Below, one piece after another: positions 11,001 through 23,065 of a stretch of 64,000 nt of DNA; positions within the stretch are counted from its first letter, which is position 1; every line of letters starts with the position of its first letter. A program made the translations under genes and the position numbers. Location: NCBI RefSeq assembly GCF_008728515.1, contig NC_044989.1, forward strand, positions 79,943,754 to 80,007,753, in the 5' to 3' direction. The notes beneath the pieces were generated by a model. That model did not search any database. It saw nothing but the letters and a program-made list of their open reading frames with translations, and had not been told where the DNA came from. This DNA comes from Papio anubis. Taxonomy: Eukaryota > Chordata > Mammalia > Primates > Cercopithecidae.

Positions 11001-11670
11001 TACAAATAGATTTGGTCTGTGGAATTGTTACATTTGATCTGCTGTATCATTCTTGCATGCAATGACCTGTGAATGTAAAGCTTTGTCTCCATTTAGCAAA
11101 GGTGGATGGAGAATTCCTTATCACTCATGTGCTGGCCCCTCTTATAGCCATCGATACCTGATGGCACATAAAACTTTTTTTTTTTTAAACACAAATCTTT
11201 ATTTGAATGACTCAGAATACATATTGGAACTGATATGAAAGTTTTCTACATATTGAGGTAAATGACTTTGCAACATCATTTGAAGAAAATCACTCAAGGT
11301 TAGTTTGTATTAATTGATCACAATATCTTCCTTAGGATTGTTTGGGAAAAGAACTATAGAAGGAGATACTGAAAATTATGAGAGGACATATGCTATATAC
11401 TATTACCATATAATTTTATACACTGTACTGTAGAGAGCACTTACATTAGCTTAGGGGTAATTCTAAAACTTATCTTCCAGTGGGACTGACACATCTAATT
11501 ATTAAGACAGTTTTGTCATACCCATTGCCAGGCCATAGGATATTTCAAAAAGCCCAGTGATTCTGGATCCAATGTCTGTTAGATTGCCAAGGTTCCTACA
11601 GGAATACCTCTATAAAAAGTAAAAACTAGATCATTAGGATAGAAGGCTCCAGACACCTCATACCCAACAT
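11001..11670. other. Unassigned unique sequence
   Basis: No repeat or coding pattern recognised; a 12-T run lies near 11177. Confidence 0.4.
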
Positions 11671-11674
11671 CAAA

Positions 11675-11775
11675 TTGTGCTAGACACTCTATTAAATTAG
11701 TCCTCTTCTCAAAACAGTTCCACAGAAATGGAGGTTATTGTCATTATTTCATAAATGAGGAGAATGGTGATACTT
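11675..11775 (-). repeat. MIR-like fragment
   Basis: A degraded 'gtgctagacactctattaaa' and 'tttcataaatgaggagaat' follow the reverse complement of the MIR 3' half. Confidence 0.5.
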
Positions 11776-11929
11776 CCGTGGTCATGGTTTTCTTATTTTT
11801 TGTTTTCCTTCTTTGGAATTTACCTGTCCTATCCAAGAGGCATGAAATAGAAAATCCAAACAGAGCAAAATGGGTATTAAGCCTATTGATAGTTGGTATC
11901 AGGATATTTTAAAGGCCATTTAGAAGCCA

Positions 11930-12078
11930 TTTAATTGCATTTGCTCATTTTCAAGATGAAAAACAAAAGAGCCCCTAGAGGCTAAAGACCATTGCCACCC
12001 ACCTGGCTTAAAGTTTATTAGGAGTTAGGAGCAGATTTCACAATCAAGAGTCTAGTACTCCTTTTTGCCTTAGGGCAC
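11930..12078 (-). repeat. MIR-like fragment
   Basis: Begins with 'attttcaagatgaaaaacaa' and ends with 'gagtctagtactcc', in the order expected for a reverse-complement MIR core. Diverged. Confidence 0.45.
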
Positions 12079-12079
12079 A

Positions 12080-13680
12080 TTCCTTTGTGGGTCCTACTTT
12101 TTATGCAAATTGAAATGCAGGTGACATCCTTAGGCTTCCTAGGTGACAAAAAACTGTTCTGTCACTTTTCCCCTTTCTTGGAAAATTTGCCCTTGCCTTT
12201 TCAAAAGCAAAATGTGAAAATTATTGAATAAGGCCATACACTGGAATGTAGTGTAGCTGAGAAAACACCCAGTAGCCCCTACCCTGAGCCTTTCCCTCAA
12301 AAGCATCCTCTTGAATGAGGAGGGAAAGGTGAGAGTGAAACTGGTGTCACATAAAGGAGTAAGACAGTTTTACTTCAAAAGCTTTCATTCATGTTGTAAG
12401 TTTCAATAATTAATATGAGTTTACATACTACAAATTTAGAAGAGGCAATCATGGATCTCATTTAAGAAATTTCTTGTGTTTTAACATTTCAACTGCTCTA
12501 TTTTATTTGAATTGTGTTAGAATATATTATTTTATTCTCAAATGCTATTAAAAGATTTCATGCAAGAAACAGATTTATAGTGAACTGTATTCTGTATCAT
12601 GAGTAGAATTCTGACTAGAGCATTGAATTTCTTATTCTTAGTTATGTGCCATTTCCACTTGGCAACAGTATTTCACATTAGGTTTTACCAAGGTCAATGA
12701 TACCATAATTACTCAAAAGATACAAGAAGTGTTCATACTTCAAACACATCTCAGTGTTACCCATTGACCTTGACTAAAGGAAAAGTTTGTACAGCTCCTT
12801 ATTCAATGACTGAGCTGAGTAAGTAAACAAATGTGAAAAATATAAATATTTTTGTTGGCAGTTTTGAGGATTTAATTTCTCATTGAAATATGAGAATTTT
12901 ACTTGTTCGGATACCATTTTGGTTCTATAAATGGGTCCATTATAATTTTTGCAAAGGTACCTTTTTAAAATTAGATTATTGTCAAAACACATTAACTTCA
13001 AGTTTCAAAGAGAATTCGACTATAGTTCATTTTTAATTTTCTGTTGCCTTATTTTTATGATTGAGTAATATATTCTCCTCTGTATAAATCGAAGATTCTG
13101 CTGACTCATTAATGAAACAAGTTCTAGAAGTTATTTTTCTAGTAATAATGGCTTGTTAATATAATAATGATAGATTTATATTGAGCCCTCTTTATTCTCT
13201 CATTCTGTCCTGTCACCATTGGCAGGGTTTCATGCATTTGTTCAGTAACTGGGAAGGGTTAGGGATCAACCCCTAGTTGAGGATCAGAGGATTTCCTCCA
13301 TGTAAATTTACCTGGTTCACAGAAGATTTTATAGCGGTGACTTAGACCTCCTTAGCAGACTGAAACATTATGTGTACTGACCCTAGCTAGCACTTTTATT
13401 CTTGGTTCACCATGTATATGAAAAGAGGAAGATGTAGCTGCCTTTTTCGTCTAGTGCATCAACAAATGTGAGATGATGATGATGGTTTCTAGTTTTTTGA
13501 ATTGAAGCCAGTCCCCTGATACATTCTTAGTTACATTGTTGTGCAGGAAATGTGTGTGTTCAGAAGGTTTTAGCGCTTAAGCATGCCTCTCTGAAGTGCA
13601 GCCCGTAACATCCTAGCTATTTGTCAATATAAAGACAAAATTGTTAACACCTTTTGTCTTCTTATATGTAAAATAGTGCC
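12080..13680. other. Unassigned unique sequence
   Basis: Mostly unique AT-rich sequence without a recognised repeat. A 10-bp inverted repeat (cctttccctc / gagggaaagg) near 12289-12328 is too short to call a structure. Confidence 0.4.
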
Positions 13681-13684
13681 ATTA

Positions 13685-13800
13685 AATGGAATTTAGAATC
13701 AGGGAAGCCTAGCTGTAAATACTGCCTCGCCTAATTGTTTATGTAACCTCTTTGAGCCTCAGTTTTTAAATTTGAAACTGGTAAAGCAGTGTTTGGAAAT
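13685..13800 (+). repeat. MIR fragment
   Basis: Sense MIR core: 'gaatcagggaagcctagctg' followed by 'gtaacctctttgagcctcag'. Confidence 0.65.
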
Positions 13801-13954
13801 GTTCATTTTTATTGGAGACAGTCAATATAAGATTTATTTGAATTACTAGTTTTAAAACATAGGAAATAAATTAGAAGTACCTTTTTGAATCACTTAATTT
13901 ACCCATCTTTTTCTGTCTCCTAAGCTACCCTACATGCTTGCATTTTTTCTGATT

Positions 13955-14190
13955 CTTAAAGATCTTCAGAGAAGGAAATTCTACAGCCTTTTTGGGCAGC
14001 CTACTCTAGATCCTTACAGCATTCACTGTCAGGGAACTCTTTCTCATATCTAACCCAAATCTCTGTTGCTGGAATTTAAGCTAATTTCTTCTTTTATTGT
14101 CCCCTGTGGAAAGTAGAATAGGTCAATTTTTTTTTTGTTTATTATGCTCCAAATAGCCCTCAATACATAAAATTAAATTATGGCAGAGTT
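13955..14190. repeat. CR1/L3-like LINE fossil
   Basis: The ordered blocks 'cagagaaggaaattctacag', 'ttgggcagcctactctagat', 'cactgtcagggaactctttc' and 'cttcttttattgtcccctgt' resemble the conserved 3' region of amniote CR1/L3 LINEs. Such copies predate placental mammals. I have not fixed the strand. Confidence 0.58.
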
Positions 14191-15900
14191 ATCTTTATTT
14201 CATAACTTACAAATTTCACCTGTAAAGAGAGTTCAGGGCCTAAAGTGGCCCTCTTAATTCTGATGTATACATTTATTTTCTTGCTGTGTATTATGTGAGT
14301 TGTACTTCATTTCAGAAATTGGAAACAGAATGTGATGGGTGAGCTCTGAATGCTGGAATTTAAGCTAGTATCCACAAGAGACATCTTGGAGGAGCTAGCA
14401 GAGGTGCCTATTTGAAAATTAAATGTAATTCACTGTTTAGATTTCTTTAGTTTAAAAAAAATGACCTACACTTACAATTTGCCTATTTAGTTTTAAAGTC
14501 AGTGCTGTTCTAATTGTCTCATTTCCATTCTTTTACCTAAAATTTGAACTACCTATTCTCTGTATGGAAGACTTTTAGGGAATGTACTAAACCCTTGGAA
14601 AATTCTATTAACTTCTTTAGATTTGGTTGGCTTTCTTCTTTCAAAATGATGACTTGGCTTATGGTGACATAATCTGTTTGAACTGGTGCAACTCTAAAAT
14701 CCATAATATAATTCATTTGTTTTCACCCTGGATTCATATATTGAGATGAATTGGCTTCTCTGCAGGTGTGTCTACATAGGATTGGCTTCCTAAAATGGTA
14801 TTGACATCTGTTATTTTTGTCAGGGTACTACTGTGCTACTGAACCTAATTAAATGAAAACTTTCCATTTAGTAGAATTATCTTTTTAGCTGTGCATAGGA
14901 ATCTCCTGGTGAGAGTTGAGCTTGATGTTGTTTTATTTTTAAATATAATACATATTTCACAGCATTGTACAGAATCTCCAGAGCCTTTACACACATAGAG
15001 ATTTATACATATATTAAACATTCACAAAGAGACACTTCCACATTTTAGACCAGACTATGGTTATCAGCATATTCTAGTTCTGCGTAGATTTCTCTAAATA
15101 AATTTAGATAATATTCTTAGTATGTTTAGGTAGTTTCCTGGGCTAATAAAAGCTTAGTTTAAAACTAAACATGCCCACAATTCTTAATTAACTCAATATT
15201 GAACATGATATCTTTTTACAGAATGATTCTGCCATTTAGTGATGCAAAAATGACTGCATATCTCATTATTAACTATAATTTAATCAGCTATTATTTTATA
15301 TCAGTAATATCATCTTAGTAAACTTCTGATCTGATAACACTTCTAATAGGTTCAAGAATTCAGGTTTTATGAAAGTATTCATTATTTGTTGCTCTATCTG
15401 TTTATATTCATTAGTTTAAAGCTTTTATGATATAGAGTAGTGCTGTAAAGATTCAATGAAAGAGCCATTATGAATCCTTCCCTAAAGGGACTTGCAGTGT
15501 AATAGGAAAGATAACAAATGTAAAATATTTATTGTGTGTGGGAGAAGGTCCTCAGTTCCTTATAGAGTACTTGGTACTCAGAGCACTAATTTTCTGTTTG
15601 GTCAATCAGGATTGGCTTACTTGGGACATGAACGATGACAAGGATTTGGACACAGGGAAATCAGATCGTATAGGGAAAGTCTTTCTACCCCAAGAGCCTA
15701 CTATGAGCCCAAACTTACATGCACAAAGACTCAGAGGTTTTGTGGAAAAAGTGGGAGCTTTTTATTTTCATTGGAGCTTGGGTAACGGTGGTGAATAAGA
15801 ATGAAACCTGACAGTGGTGGCCTTGAGTGCCAAACTAAGAAGAAAATTAATTCCAAGTGTAGATCCTTTGGCTAGCAGGATAGAGAAATTGAATAAATGC
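14191..15900. other. Unassigned unique sequence
   Basis: No family recognised across this stretch. Isolated frames such as that at 15532-15798 show no domain. Confidence 0.4.
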
Positions 15901-15904
15901 TGAT

Positions 15905-15968
15905 ACTCTCTCCTCCTTTCTCTCTCCTCTCTTTCTCTGTCTCCTCCCATCACATCACTCTCTTCCCA
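15905..15968. repeat. CT-rich low-complexity tract
   Basis: Imperfect pyrimidine run of CT and CTTT units. Confidence 0.75.
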
Positions 15969-15974
15969 TCTTTA

Positions 15975-16075
15975 GATGGTTAACCACTCACGGATTTTAT
16001 CCTCGGTTTTCATAGACTCAGCACCTATTATTGTAGGTGCTTAAAAGTTTGATGAATGAATGCTGAATAATTAAG
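15975..16075 (+). repeat. L2 or MIR 3' end fragment
   Basis: 'cagcacctattattgtaggt' and 'tttgatgaatgaatg' match the terminal block of L2/MIR. Confidence 0.5.
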
Positions 16076-16111
16076 GTTGAACATTACTCTGTAGATAGTG
16101 GAGAGGTAGAG

Positions 16112-16406
16112 AGTGTTTTAGAGCAGTGATTTGAGAAGCTGAACTTTCTAAAGAATATAGCTGGCATTACTGGGTAAAAAGAAACATTGAAAACAGCTGA
16201 TACTGGAATTAGACTGTCAGAGGGTGCTTTCCTGATATGTGCCATTGATTTCGAAATCTGGCAGTTTATGTGAATCGCTTGGGAACTTTTCAATACGGTT
16301 GAGTTCTAGGCCTTATTCTTTGGAGTTTATGATTGGGTAGATGTGGGGTGGTTCCAAGGATCTGGATTTTGATTGCGATATTTTGCCACATCTGAGAACC
16401 ACTGAT
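16112..16406 (+). mobile_element. MER5-like hAT DNA transposon
   Basis: The left end resembles 'cagtgg(t)t...' and the right end is 'tctgagaaccactg', the MER5A terminal inverted repeat. The internal 'tgtgaatcgcttgggaactt' and 'tagatgtggggtggttccaa' blocks also fit. It is about 100 bp longer than MER5A, so extra sequence (roughly 16145-16260) may be an insertion or the related MER5B/Charlie type. Confidence 0.62.
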
Positions 16407-16794
16407 GAAAGTGAGAAATAACAAGGGCCCGGCCTCCTTTCTGTGTGGACATGGAGGGCAGGGGTGCACTTAAGAAATATTGCAGAGACATAGTTGAGTA
16501 AACTTGGGAATACATTTTTTCCCCAAAGTAAGAAAGAATGAAAGCTGAAACCAGGCTTTCAAACCATATAACTGTGAAGATGGTGATGTCATCAGTGAAG
16601 TAGTGGTGTTTCTTGGTACCTGACAAAGATGATCAGATGCACTTTGGATGGACAGAGAGTAGGTGGAAGTAGGTTGAACACTCATAGTTCTATCCAGCAG
16701 AGAATTCTACAGGAGCTTGGAAAAGAGGGCAGAACTGGAGATAGAGACTTCAAAGTTAATTATTATAAAGGAGGTTATAATAATAGTGGTGAAG

Positions 16795-17020
16795 ATGATA
16801 AAATAATACTAATTATAGCAAAAAAAAATCTACCATTTATGTGCCAGGCTAGTGATAATAAATTCATATGTAAGATGTCATATCATTTTTATAGAAACTC
16901 TGAAAAACACCCGATTTGCAGAAAAAAGTTGTTGTGACTCTGAGAAGTTAGTTTGCCTGTGATCAAACAGCTATTACGTATGATACATATATTTAACGTC
17001 TCTAGCGCCTGACTCACTAC
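16795..17020 (-). repeat. MIR fragment
   Basis: 'taccatttatgtgccaggct', the degraded 'ccgatttgcagaaaaa' and 'ctgatcaaacagctatta'-like blocks run in reverse-complement MIR order. Confidence 0.6.
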
Positions 17021-17870
17021 TCCAAGAAAGCTTTTGTGCATTAGAGACAGAACAGTGAAGAAACATCAGCTACATTTTTTTATTTTTTGACAATCTTAGT
17101 TAAAAGAGAAAATGACAACTTGGAGCTAGTGGCTTTTTAAACAGTATTAAATTCTTCAGAGAAGAAAATTAGTATCAAAACTTGGGAAAATCTACTGGCT
17201 TTGGTCATTAGGAGGTCGTTAACAATCTCGGAGGTTAGAATTAAGTGAAATGGAGATGGAAAAGATGAATTACAAGGCATCAGAAGTTTGTCTTCAGAGA
17301 CCAGGAGAAGTTGTGTGTAGCAACTCTATTAGGTGTGGTGGTCATGGAGAGAACAAAGAGGTGGCTGTGTTTGAATGTTCATGGTGAAAATGTCCACACA
17401 CTTAGAATATGGAAATAGCCTTGGAAGAATCTGGTTGTTAGACAACTTTAAAAGTGTCATTGAAATTGGCTTTAATTCAGGTTGCTGGCTTCTAAGGATA
17501 GGAAAAACAATAGGAGTAGGTGGCAGGTGTGGAGGTTGGATGGATAATGATGTGTCTCTCTATTATATGCTATGGCCATTAGGAAGCAAAAACAGATGAA
17601 TGTCTTTTCCTAGAAAAAGCAGATTTCTTAAGCCTCTAAATTTCAGAGAAAAGAGTGTGAATATGGTAGGATAAGAATATGAAATACCAAATGATCTAAA
17701 GAGCCACAGAAGCTGAGTTGTGAATATATCCTGGAAGCGCCTCAGATCAAAGGAAATGTTCACCATCAGCTGTTGACTCAACCTCAGAGATTGTCCGTTT
17801 ATGAAGAAGCATCCGAGATTTCACCTAGTGTTAATAGTTCCTTAGATTTTTATTCCAAATTGTATCATTT
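17021..17870. other. Unassigned unique sequence
   Basis: No repeat recognised. Two opposite frames around 17375-17781 have no recognisable domain. Confidence 0.4.
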
Positions 17871-17874
17871 TAAT

Positions 17875-19345
17875 AATACTTTTGCATTTTTATTGAAATA
17901 TAATTAACATACCATAAAATTCACCCTTTTAAAGTGTACAATATAGTGGTTTCTAGAATATTTGCAAGGTTGTGGAACTATCACCACTATCTAATTCCAG
18001 AATATTTTCCTTACCCCCAAAAGAAACCCCATACATATTAGCAATCATTCTCCAATTTTGTCATCTCTAGGCTTACTGTCTGTACAGTGTTTCCAGGGAT
18101 TTGCCTATTGTGGACATTTTATGCAGACTGAATTATATAATACGTGACCTTTGTGCCTGGCTTCTTTTCTTTAGCATACTATTTTTGAGGCTTATAAATG
18201 TTGTAGCATTTATCAACATTTCATTTCTTTTTATGGCTGAATAATATGCTATTTTATGCGTATACCACATTTTGTTTATTCATTCATCCCTTGATGGGCA
18301 TTTGGGTGTTTCTACTTTTTGTCAATCATGAATAATGCTACCATGAGCATTAGTACACAGGTTTTTTTTTTCATGAACTTATGTTTTCATTTGTCTTGGG
18401 TATAGTTCACCAAGGAGTGGAATCATTTAGTTGCATGGTAACCCTATGTTTAATTTTTTGAGCAACTGCCAAATTATTTTCTAATACTAATGCACCATTT
18501 TTCTTTCCCTCCAGCAGTGTGAAGATTCCAGTTTCTCCACATCTTCGCTAATTCTTTTTTTTTTTCTTTTTATCTTTGTGATTATAGCCATGTTAGTGAG
18601 TGTGAAGTGGTATCTTCTTGTGGAGATACCACATCTCTAATGATTTTTGAGATGTGCATTTTTCTGGTGATGACTCATGATGTTGAGCATCTTTTCATGT
18701 ACTTGGTGGCCCTCATATAGCTTCTTTGTAGAAATATCTATTCAAATCCTTTGCCCATCTTGAGATATTTGTATTTGTCTTTTTATTATTGAGTTATAAT
18801 AATTCTTTATATATTCTGGATATTGGATTCTTATTAGATATATGATTTGAAAAAATTTTCTTCCATTCTGTGAATTGTCTTTTCACTTTTTTGATGGCAT
18901 GCTTTGAAGCAAATGTTTTTCATTTTGAGGAAGTCAAATGTATTTGTTTGTATTTTGGTTTCTTGCTCTTCTGGTGTTATATCTAAGAAATGATTGCCTA
19001 ATCCGAAAGCACACATATTTATGTCTGTATTTTCTTCTGAGAGTTTTATAGTTTTTACTTCTATATTTATAGATTTTTGATTCATTTTTAGTTAATTTTC
19101 ATATATGATAGGCATCCGACTATATTATTTTGTATGTGGATAGCCAGTTGTTTCAACACTATTTATCTTCAAAAATCCATTGATAGAAATGTAAGGGTTA
19201 TTTGGGGAATCTTATTTGTGTTCTATTAATCAAAATGTCTGTGTGTCTATCCTTATATCCTTATTAGACTGTTTTGATTACAGTAGCTTTGTGGTAAATT
19301 TTGAAATAATATTACTGTTTTATTATTAACTACTATAATATTTAT
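17875..19345 (-). mobile_element. Old L1 (L1M-type) ORF2 3' portion
   Basis: Reverse complement of the L1 ORF2 end, from 'tattgaaatataattaacat' to 'gattacagtagctttgtggt', including blocks at 18270-18350 and 18650-18760. Many stops; 5' truncated. Sequence divergence fits a mammalian-wide L1M rather than a primate L1PA. Confidence 0.88.
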
Positions 19346-19845
19346 GGTTGCCATTTTAAGGTTTGTGTTTTTTAAATAATATAGTTAGGTAAATTTATTT
19401 GTTCATTTATATTCTTAATCATCTTGACTGAAATTTTACTTGATAGGGCTTTTCAGCCTCTAATTTCTCTGAATGGAGGCAGAGGAAAAGTGTCTAGCTG
19501 CCTACAATCTGTTTGAACATAAATTGACGACTGAGATTATACAAATTCTAGAAAAAATAAAACATTACCCAGCATTTCACGTCTACAATTTGAATATTAT
19601 TGCTGCTAATTATACTATAAAAGTTATTTTAACTTTAACATTTATAGAAACACGTGTGTAGCATGAAAATAAATGCTTTGGGTATATATTGTATTTCTAG
19701 CCACACTCATGCAATTACGCAAATGTGAAACTTGCTCTGTTGAACAGCATGATATCACTTTACTTTTTATTAATTTGAAAGAATACATCTAGATAAATTG
19801 GAGTTAGATGTTAAAAAAAAGCTGAATGTTGTTGCTAAACTTGTA

Positions 19846-19895
19846 TGCATGTGTGTGTGTCTGTGTGTGTGTCAGTGTGACAGAGACAGAGAGAA
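19846..19895. repeat. (TG)n microsatellite with GA extension
   Basis: Interrupted TG repeats followed by short CAGAGA units. Confidence 0.82.
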
Positions 19896-21117
19896 ACGAA
19901 TACTAACAAAACTTCTTTTCTAATATATTCCTCTTTTCTAAGATAGGAATATGAATATAAAATATGCAAACAATATATGCACTGTCATAACGAAGAAGGT
20001 GTGTATCCATGGTGTTTTGATAGCTGATCCGATATGCGATTCATCATGTTTTACAGACAATGTTTTGTTAGGCATTTGGAAAAAGGAAAACACCTAATAA
20101 TAAAGATGTATATATATATTCCTTCATTCTCTCAAAACTATTTTCTCTTTGATGTGCATATGATACATTTATAAATACATATACTTTCATGGAAAAACTG
20201 TATTTATTATTCTCGTATAATTTATGATGGGATTCAGGGTTTTTGGTCTGGATAGACATCCACTGAGCTCTAGGTAATAACATGCCCTTTGTCTCCTTAG
20301 GACAAAAATTGACTTTTCAAAAACAAAAGTTGTGTTTTATATGTTATAATCAGGACAATACACTATATTAGTTGTTTCTCTTTCAGGTTCACTGTATAGG
20401 GAAAGGCGTATTAACACTACTTATATTGCATCTCTTTCTCTCAACATCATTGCTGGTCTCTAATGGGCTGCCGTCTTCACATATAGGAGTTTGGGTGGGG
20501 CAGGGTTCATATTTGGTCAAAATAATCTTATTTTATTCATGTGGAAAATAGACATATAAAATTTTATATGAATTATGCAAATATTATTTTCATGTATAAT
20601 TTATGAATGTTTTGAAAATCCTCTGCAAAGTGTGGAAAATGTTTTGAATTACATACTGTTCTTTAAGCTAACTCATAATTATGTTATGTGGAACTTACCA
20701 AGTATACTAGTGCAGCATGTATTTAGTTTTCATTAATTTGGAAAAAACATACTTTGCTACATTGTACATTTGTCATTCAAGGCCATTATAACAAATGCCA
20801 TTAAAGGCTAGATTGCCTTGTATGTTAATGGTCCCAGCTTACATTGTTTGTTGGCACAGGGCCTGGTCATTGCTCTTTTCCATCCTCATAATGGAGACCA
20901 TCTCCAGGATGCATTCCTGGAGCCCAGTCTGACCTGATGGCACCAATGGAGATGGCACAAGAAGCATTCCTTTTCCACCATCACAGTTTGGCTGTGCCAC
21001 ATGTGGGTTTGTGTATCACCTGCTTTCACCATTACCAAAATAGGAATGCAGCCGCCTTTGTTATAGAGAGGTGATAAAAACCGGTTGCTGAGCTGATATT
21101 GTAAAGAATATCCTATT

Positions 21118-21250
21118 AAATTTCATTGTATTGTTTTTATTGTATACTTTTAAAGATTTTAAAAATATATTATTTTAAAATTCAATTTTTTAAATTTAAA
21201 ATTTTAATTAATATTATTTTAAAAAATATATTATATATTTTTGAAATAAA
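21118..21250. repeat. AT-rich low-complexity tract
   Basis: Nearly all A and T over about 130 bases, with short self-complementary AAATTT and TATATA motifs. Confidence 0.82.
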
Positions 21251-21799
21251 TGTCAATGGGAAACTCAGGTTCTAACTCTGTGCTATTTAATATTCCATGA
21301 TATAAATGCATGCTAGTGGAACACTGTCTCTAAAAGGTGAACTAATAATAGTCACTCTTTATTGATATATTTTAACAGAGGTTCCTTAGGAGACAATATT
21401 TTAAGCTGGTAGCGGTGAAAACGATTGAATTTTCTTTTTAAATGGAGGGGCTTACACATTCTTAGCTTGTTTTAGAAATCCTACTCTGGGGATCATGCAC
21501 ATTTGCATTGAATTCCATGACACAAAAAGGAAGTTAATTCACACCTTTCACACTAGTCTAGTTTATAACACCTTGGTAGCACACATTAAAATTTTCAAAT
21601 TGGTGAACTCACATTTTTTTCTCAAGTATGCCTAAAGTTGGTTTATTATGTGTGGCAAAGAGTATAAAGAATACATGTCATACTTTGCTTTTTCTGAAAT
21701 TATGCCGTATCCTGAAGTTATTTTCCTCTTCTTCCTCTTTCGCTCTGGGATTCAGGCTTCATGCTAGTGCTGTTAATAGCTATTAGCATATAGGGCCTT

Positions 21800-21935
21800 C
21801 AGTCCTTTCATGTATTTATTTCCGTTATTTTAATTAAGCACTATCTTATTTACTTGCTGTCTGTTTATTTTCTGCCTCTCTCATGGAATAGTAAACTCCA
21901 TAAGGGTATGGACTTGTAGTAATCATAAGGGGTAT
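21800..21935 (+). repeat. L2 3' fragment
   Basis: 'cactatcttatttacttgct' and 'atagtaaactccataagggt' correspond to the L2 3' block. Confidence 0.55.
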
Positions 21936-21954
21936 AGCAGAACATACCAAAATC

Positions 21955-22075
21955 TAAATCTTTATTTTTGGGCAGTTGGGGAGAGCAAGGATTTAAGTGA
22001 GGGAATGACTTGATTGGATTTACATTTTAATTTTGGAAATGATCCTGATGGTCTGGTTGGTGGTGGTGGTGTTGT
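21955..22075 (-). mobile_element. L2 LINE, part 1
   Basis: 'gtgagggaatgacttgattg' and the 'gatcctgatggtctggttgg' block match the reverse complement of L2. It continues after the inserted LTR at about 22430. Confidence 0.65.
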
Positions 22076-22077
22076 AG

Positions 22078-22428
22078 GACCTTCTCCTTAGTTCAGCTAA
22101 AAGCTGGGTTGTCACACGATCATGAAATATTTGGCTTGCAGACACTTTGAAGGGTGAAAAAACTAGAATTTATTGGGTGAAAAGGAAAAAAGAAAAAGGA
22201 AACAGGGACTCTCAGCAAAGCGAGAGTCCTCCTAGCTGGTTTCCCACCTCTCAGGTTGAATCTCAGGCACTACCCAGGAAGAGGAGGGGCCAGACTCCTC
22301 CCCACGGCAAATGGATGAACTTCCTGAGGCTCCACCCCAGTGCACACTCCTCTCAGTGTGCGGGTCAGGCAGAAGTTCTCCCGGGACCCCTTTGTACTTG
22401 GCTGTCTCAGTGGGAGCATGTCTGGGCA
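22078..22428 (-). mobile_element. Solo ERV LTR (ERV1-like) inside L2
   Basis: Read on the minus strand, this is a GC-richer LTR-like block with 'cacccaataaattctag' (polyadenylation signal) followed by 'gtgtctgcaagccaaatatt' and 'gatcgtgtgacaacc', ending TCCTACA. This layout matches class I retroviral LTRs (U3, then AATAAA, then U5). No internal retroviral sequence adjoins it. Bases on both sides fit one L2 copy, so the LTR inserted into it. Overlapping frames on both strands here are not genes. Confidence 0.75.
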
Positions 22429-22429
22429 G

Positions 22430-23065
22430 GAAGAAGACTTAGAAAGTTGATGCAGTAAGAGATGATGGCCTGATTTAAGATATTGGTGGTAGGTTGGAAA
22501 CTCACGGAAGTATTTAAGCAATTATTCAGGAGGTAGCTAGAACCCTTGAGGCTTGGTGTTTCACTCATGTTAGTGGTGAGTGAAAAGAAGAGTCAAGGTT
22601 ATTCTCAGGCTTTGTGCAATTGTTGAAGTCATACAGGAGGAGAAATGGTTATTTTGTATAGTAAACAAGTACCTCAGTTACAAATTTGTTTCATGTGAGG
22701 TTCTTGAAAGCTTTCAAGAAGAAACATCCAGGAGGTTGTTGGAGCTAGGAATCTAGAGCTCAGTGGAGAGATCTCTGCTGTGTTTAGGTTTATTAATGCA
22801 TAAATTGTTATTGAAACCATAATACAAGAGATTTTCCAGGAAAAATATAGACAGAATAGAGGATTAAGACTAGAGCCCTGAGGATCTTTAACATATATAG
22901 AATAGGCAGATGAAACAGAGCCCAAAAAGACAAAATGAAGGAGTAGCCGTAAAGATATGCAGTGAACCAGGCGAGTAGGGTGCCCTGAGAACGTTTCCAG
23001 TAGTCTATGGGCAATGGTGCCAGATAATATAGAAGAAGCAAGTGAGAGAAGAACTGAAAGATATC
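22430..23065 (-). mobile_element. L2 LINE, part 2
   Basis: Blocks such as 'gatgcagtaagagatgatgg', 'ttcaagaagaaacatccagg', 'tagagccctgaggatcttta' and 'agtgaaccaggcgagtaggg' follow the L2 3' half in reverse complement. Confidence 0.75.

Larger units (their letters stand above)
19346..21795. other. Unassigned AT-rich sequence
   Basis: Largely unrecognised. It contains a (TG)n/(GA) run at 19846-19895, a short (TA)n near 20105, and an AT-only low-complexity tract at 21118-21250. Confidence 0.4.

Noticed and set aside
22147..22521. Overlapping frames on both strands in GC-richer DNA
   Set aside because: They lie in a solo ERV LTR and have no conserved domain.
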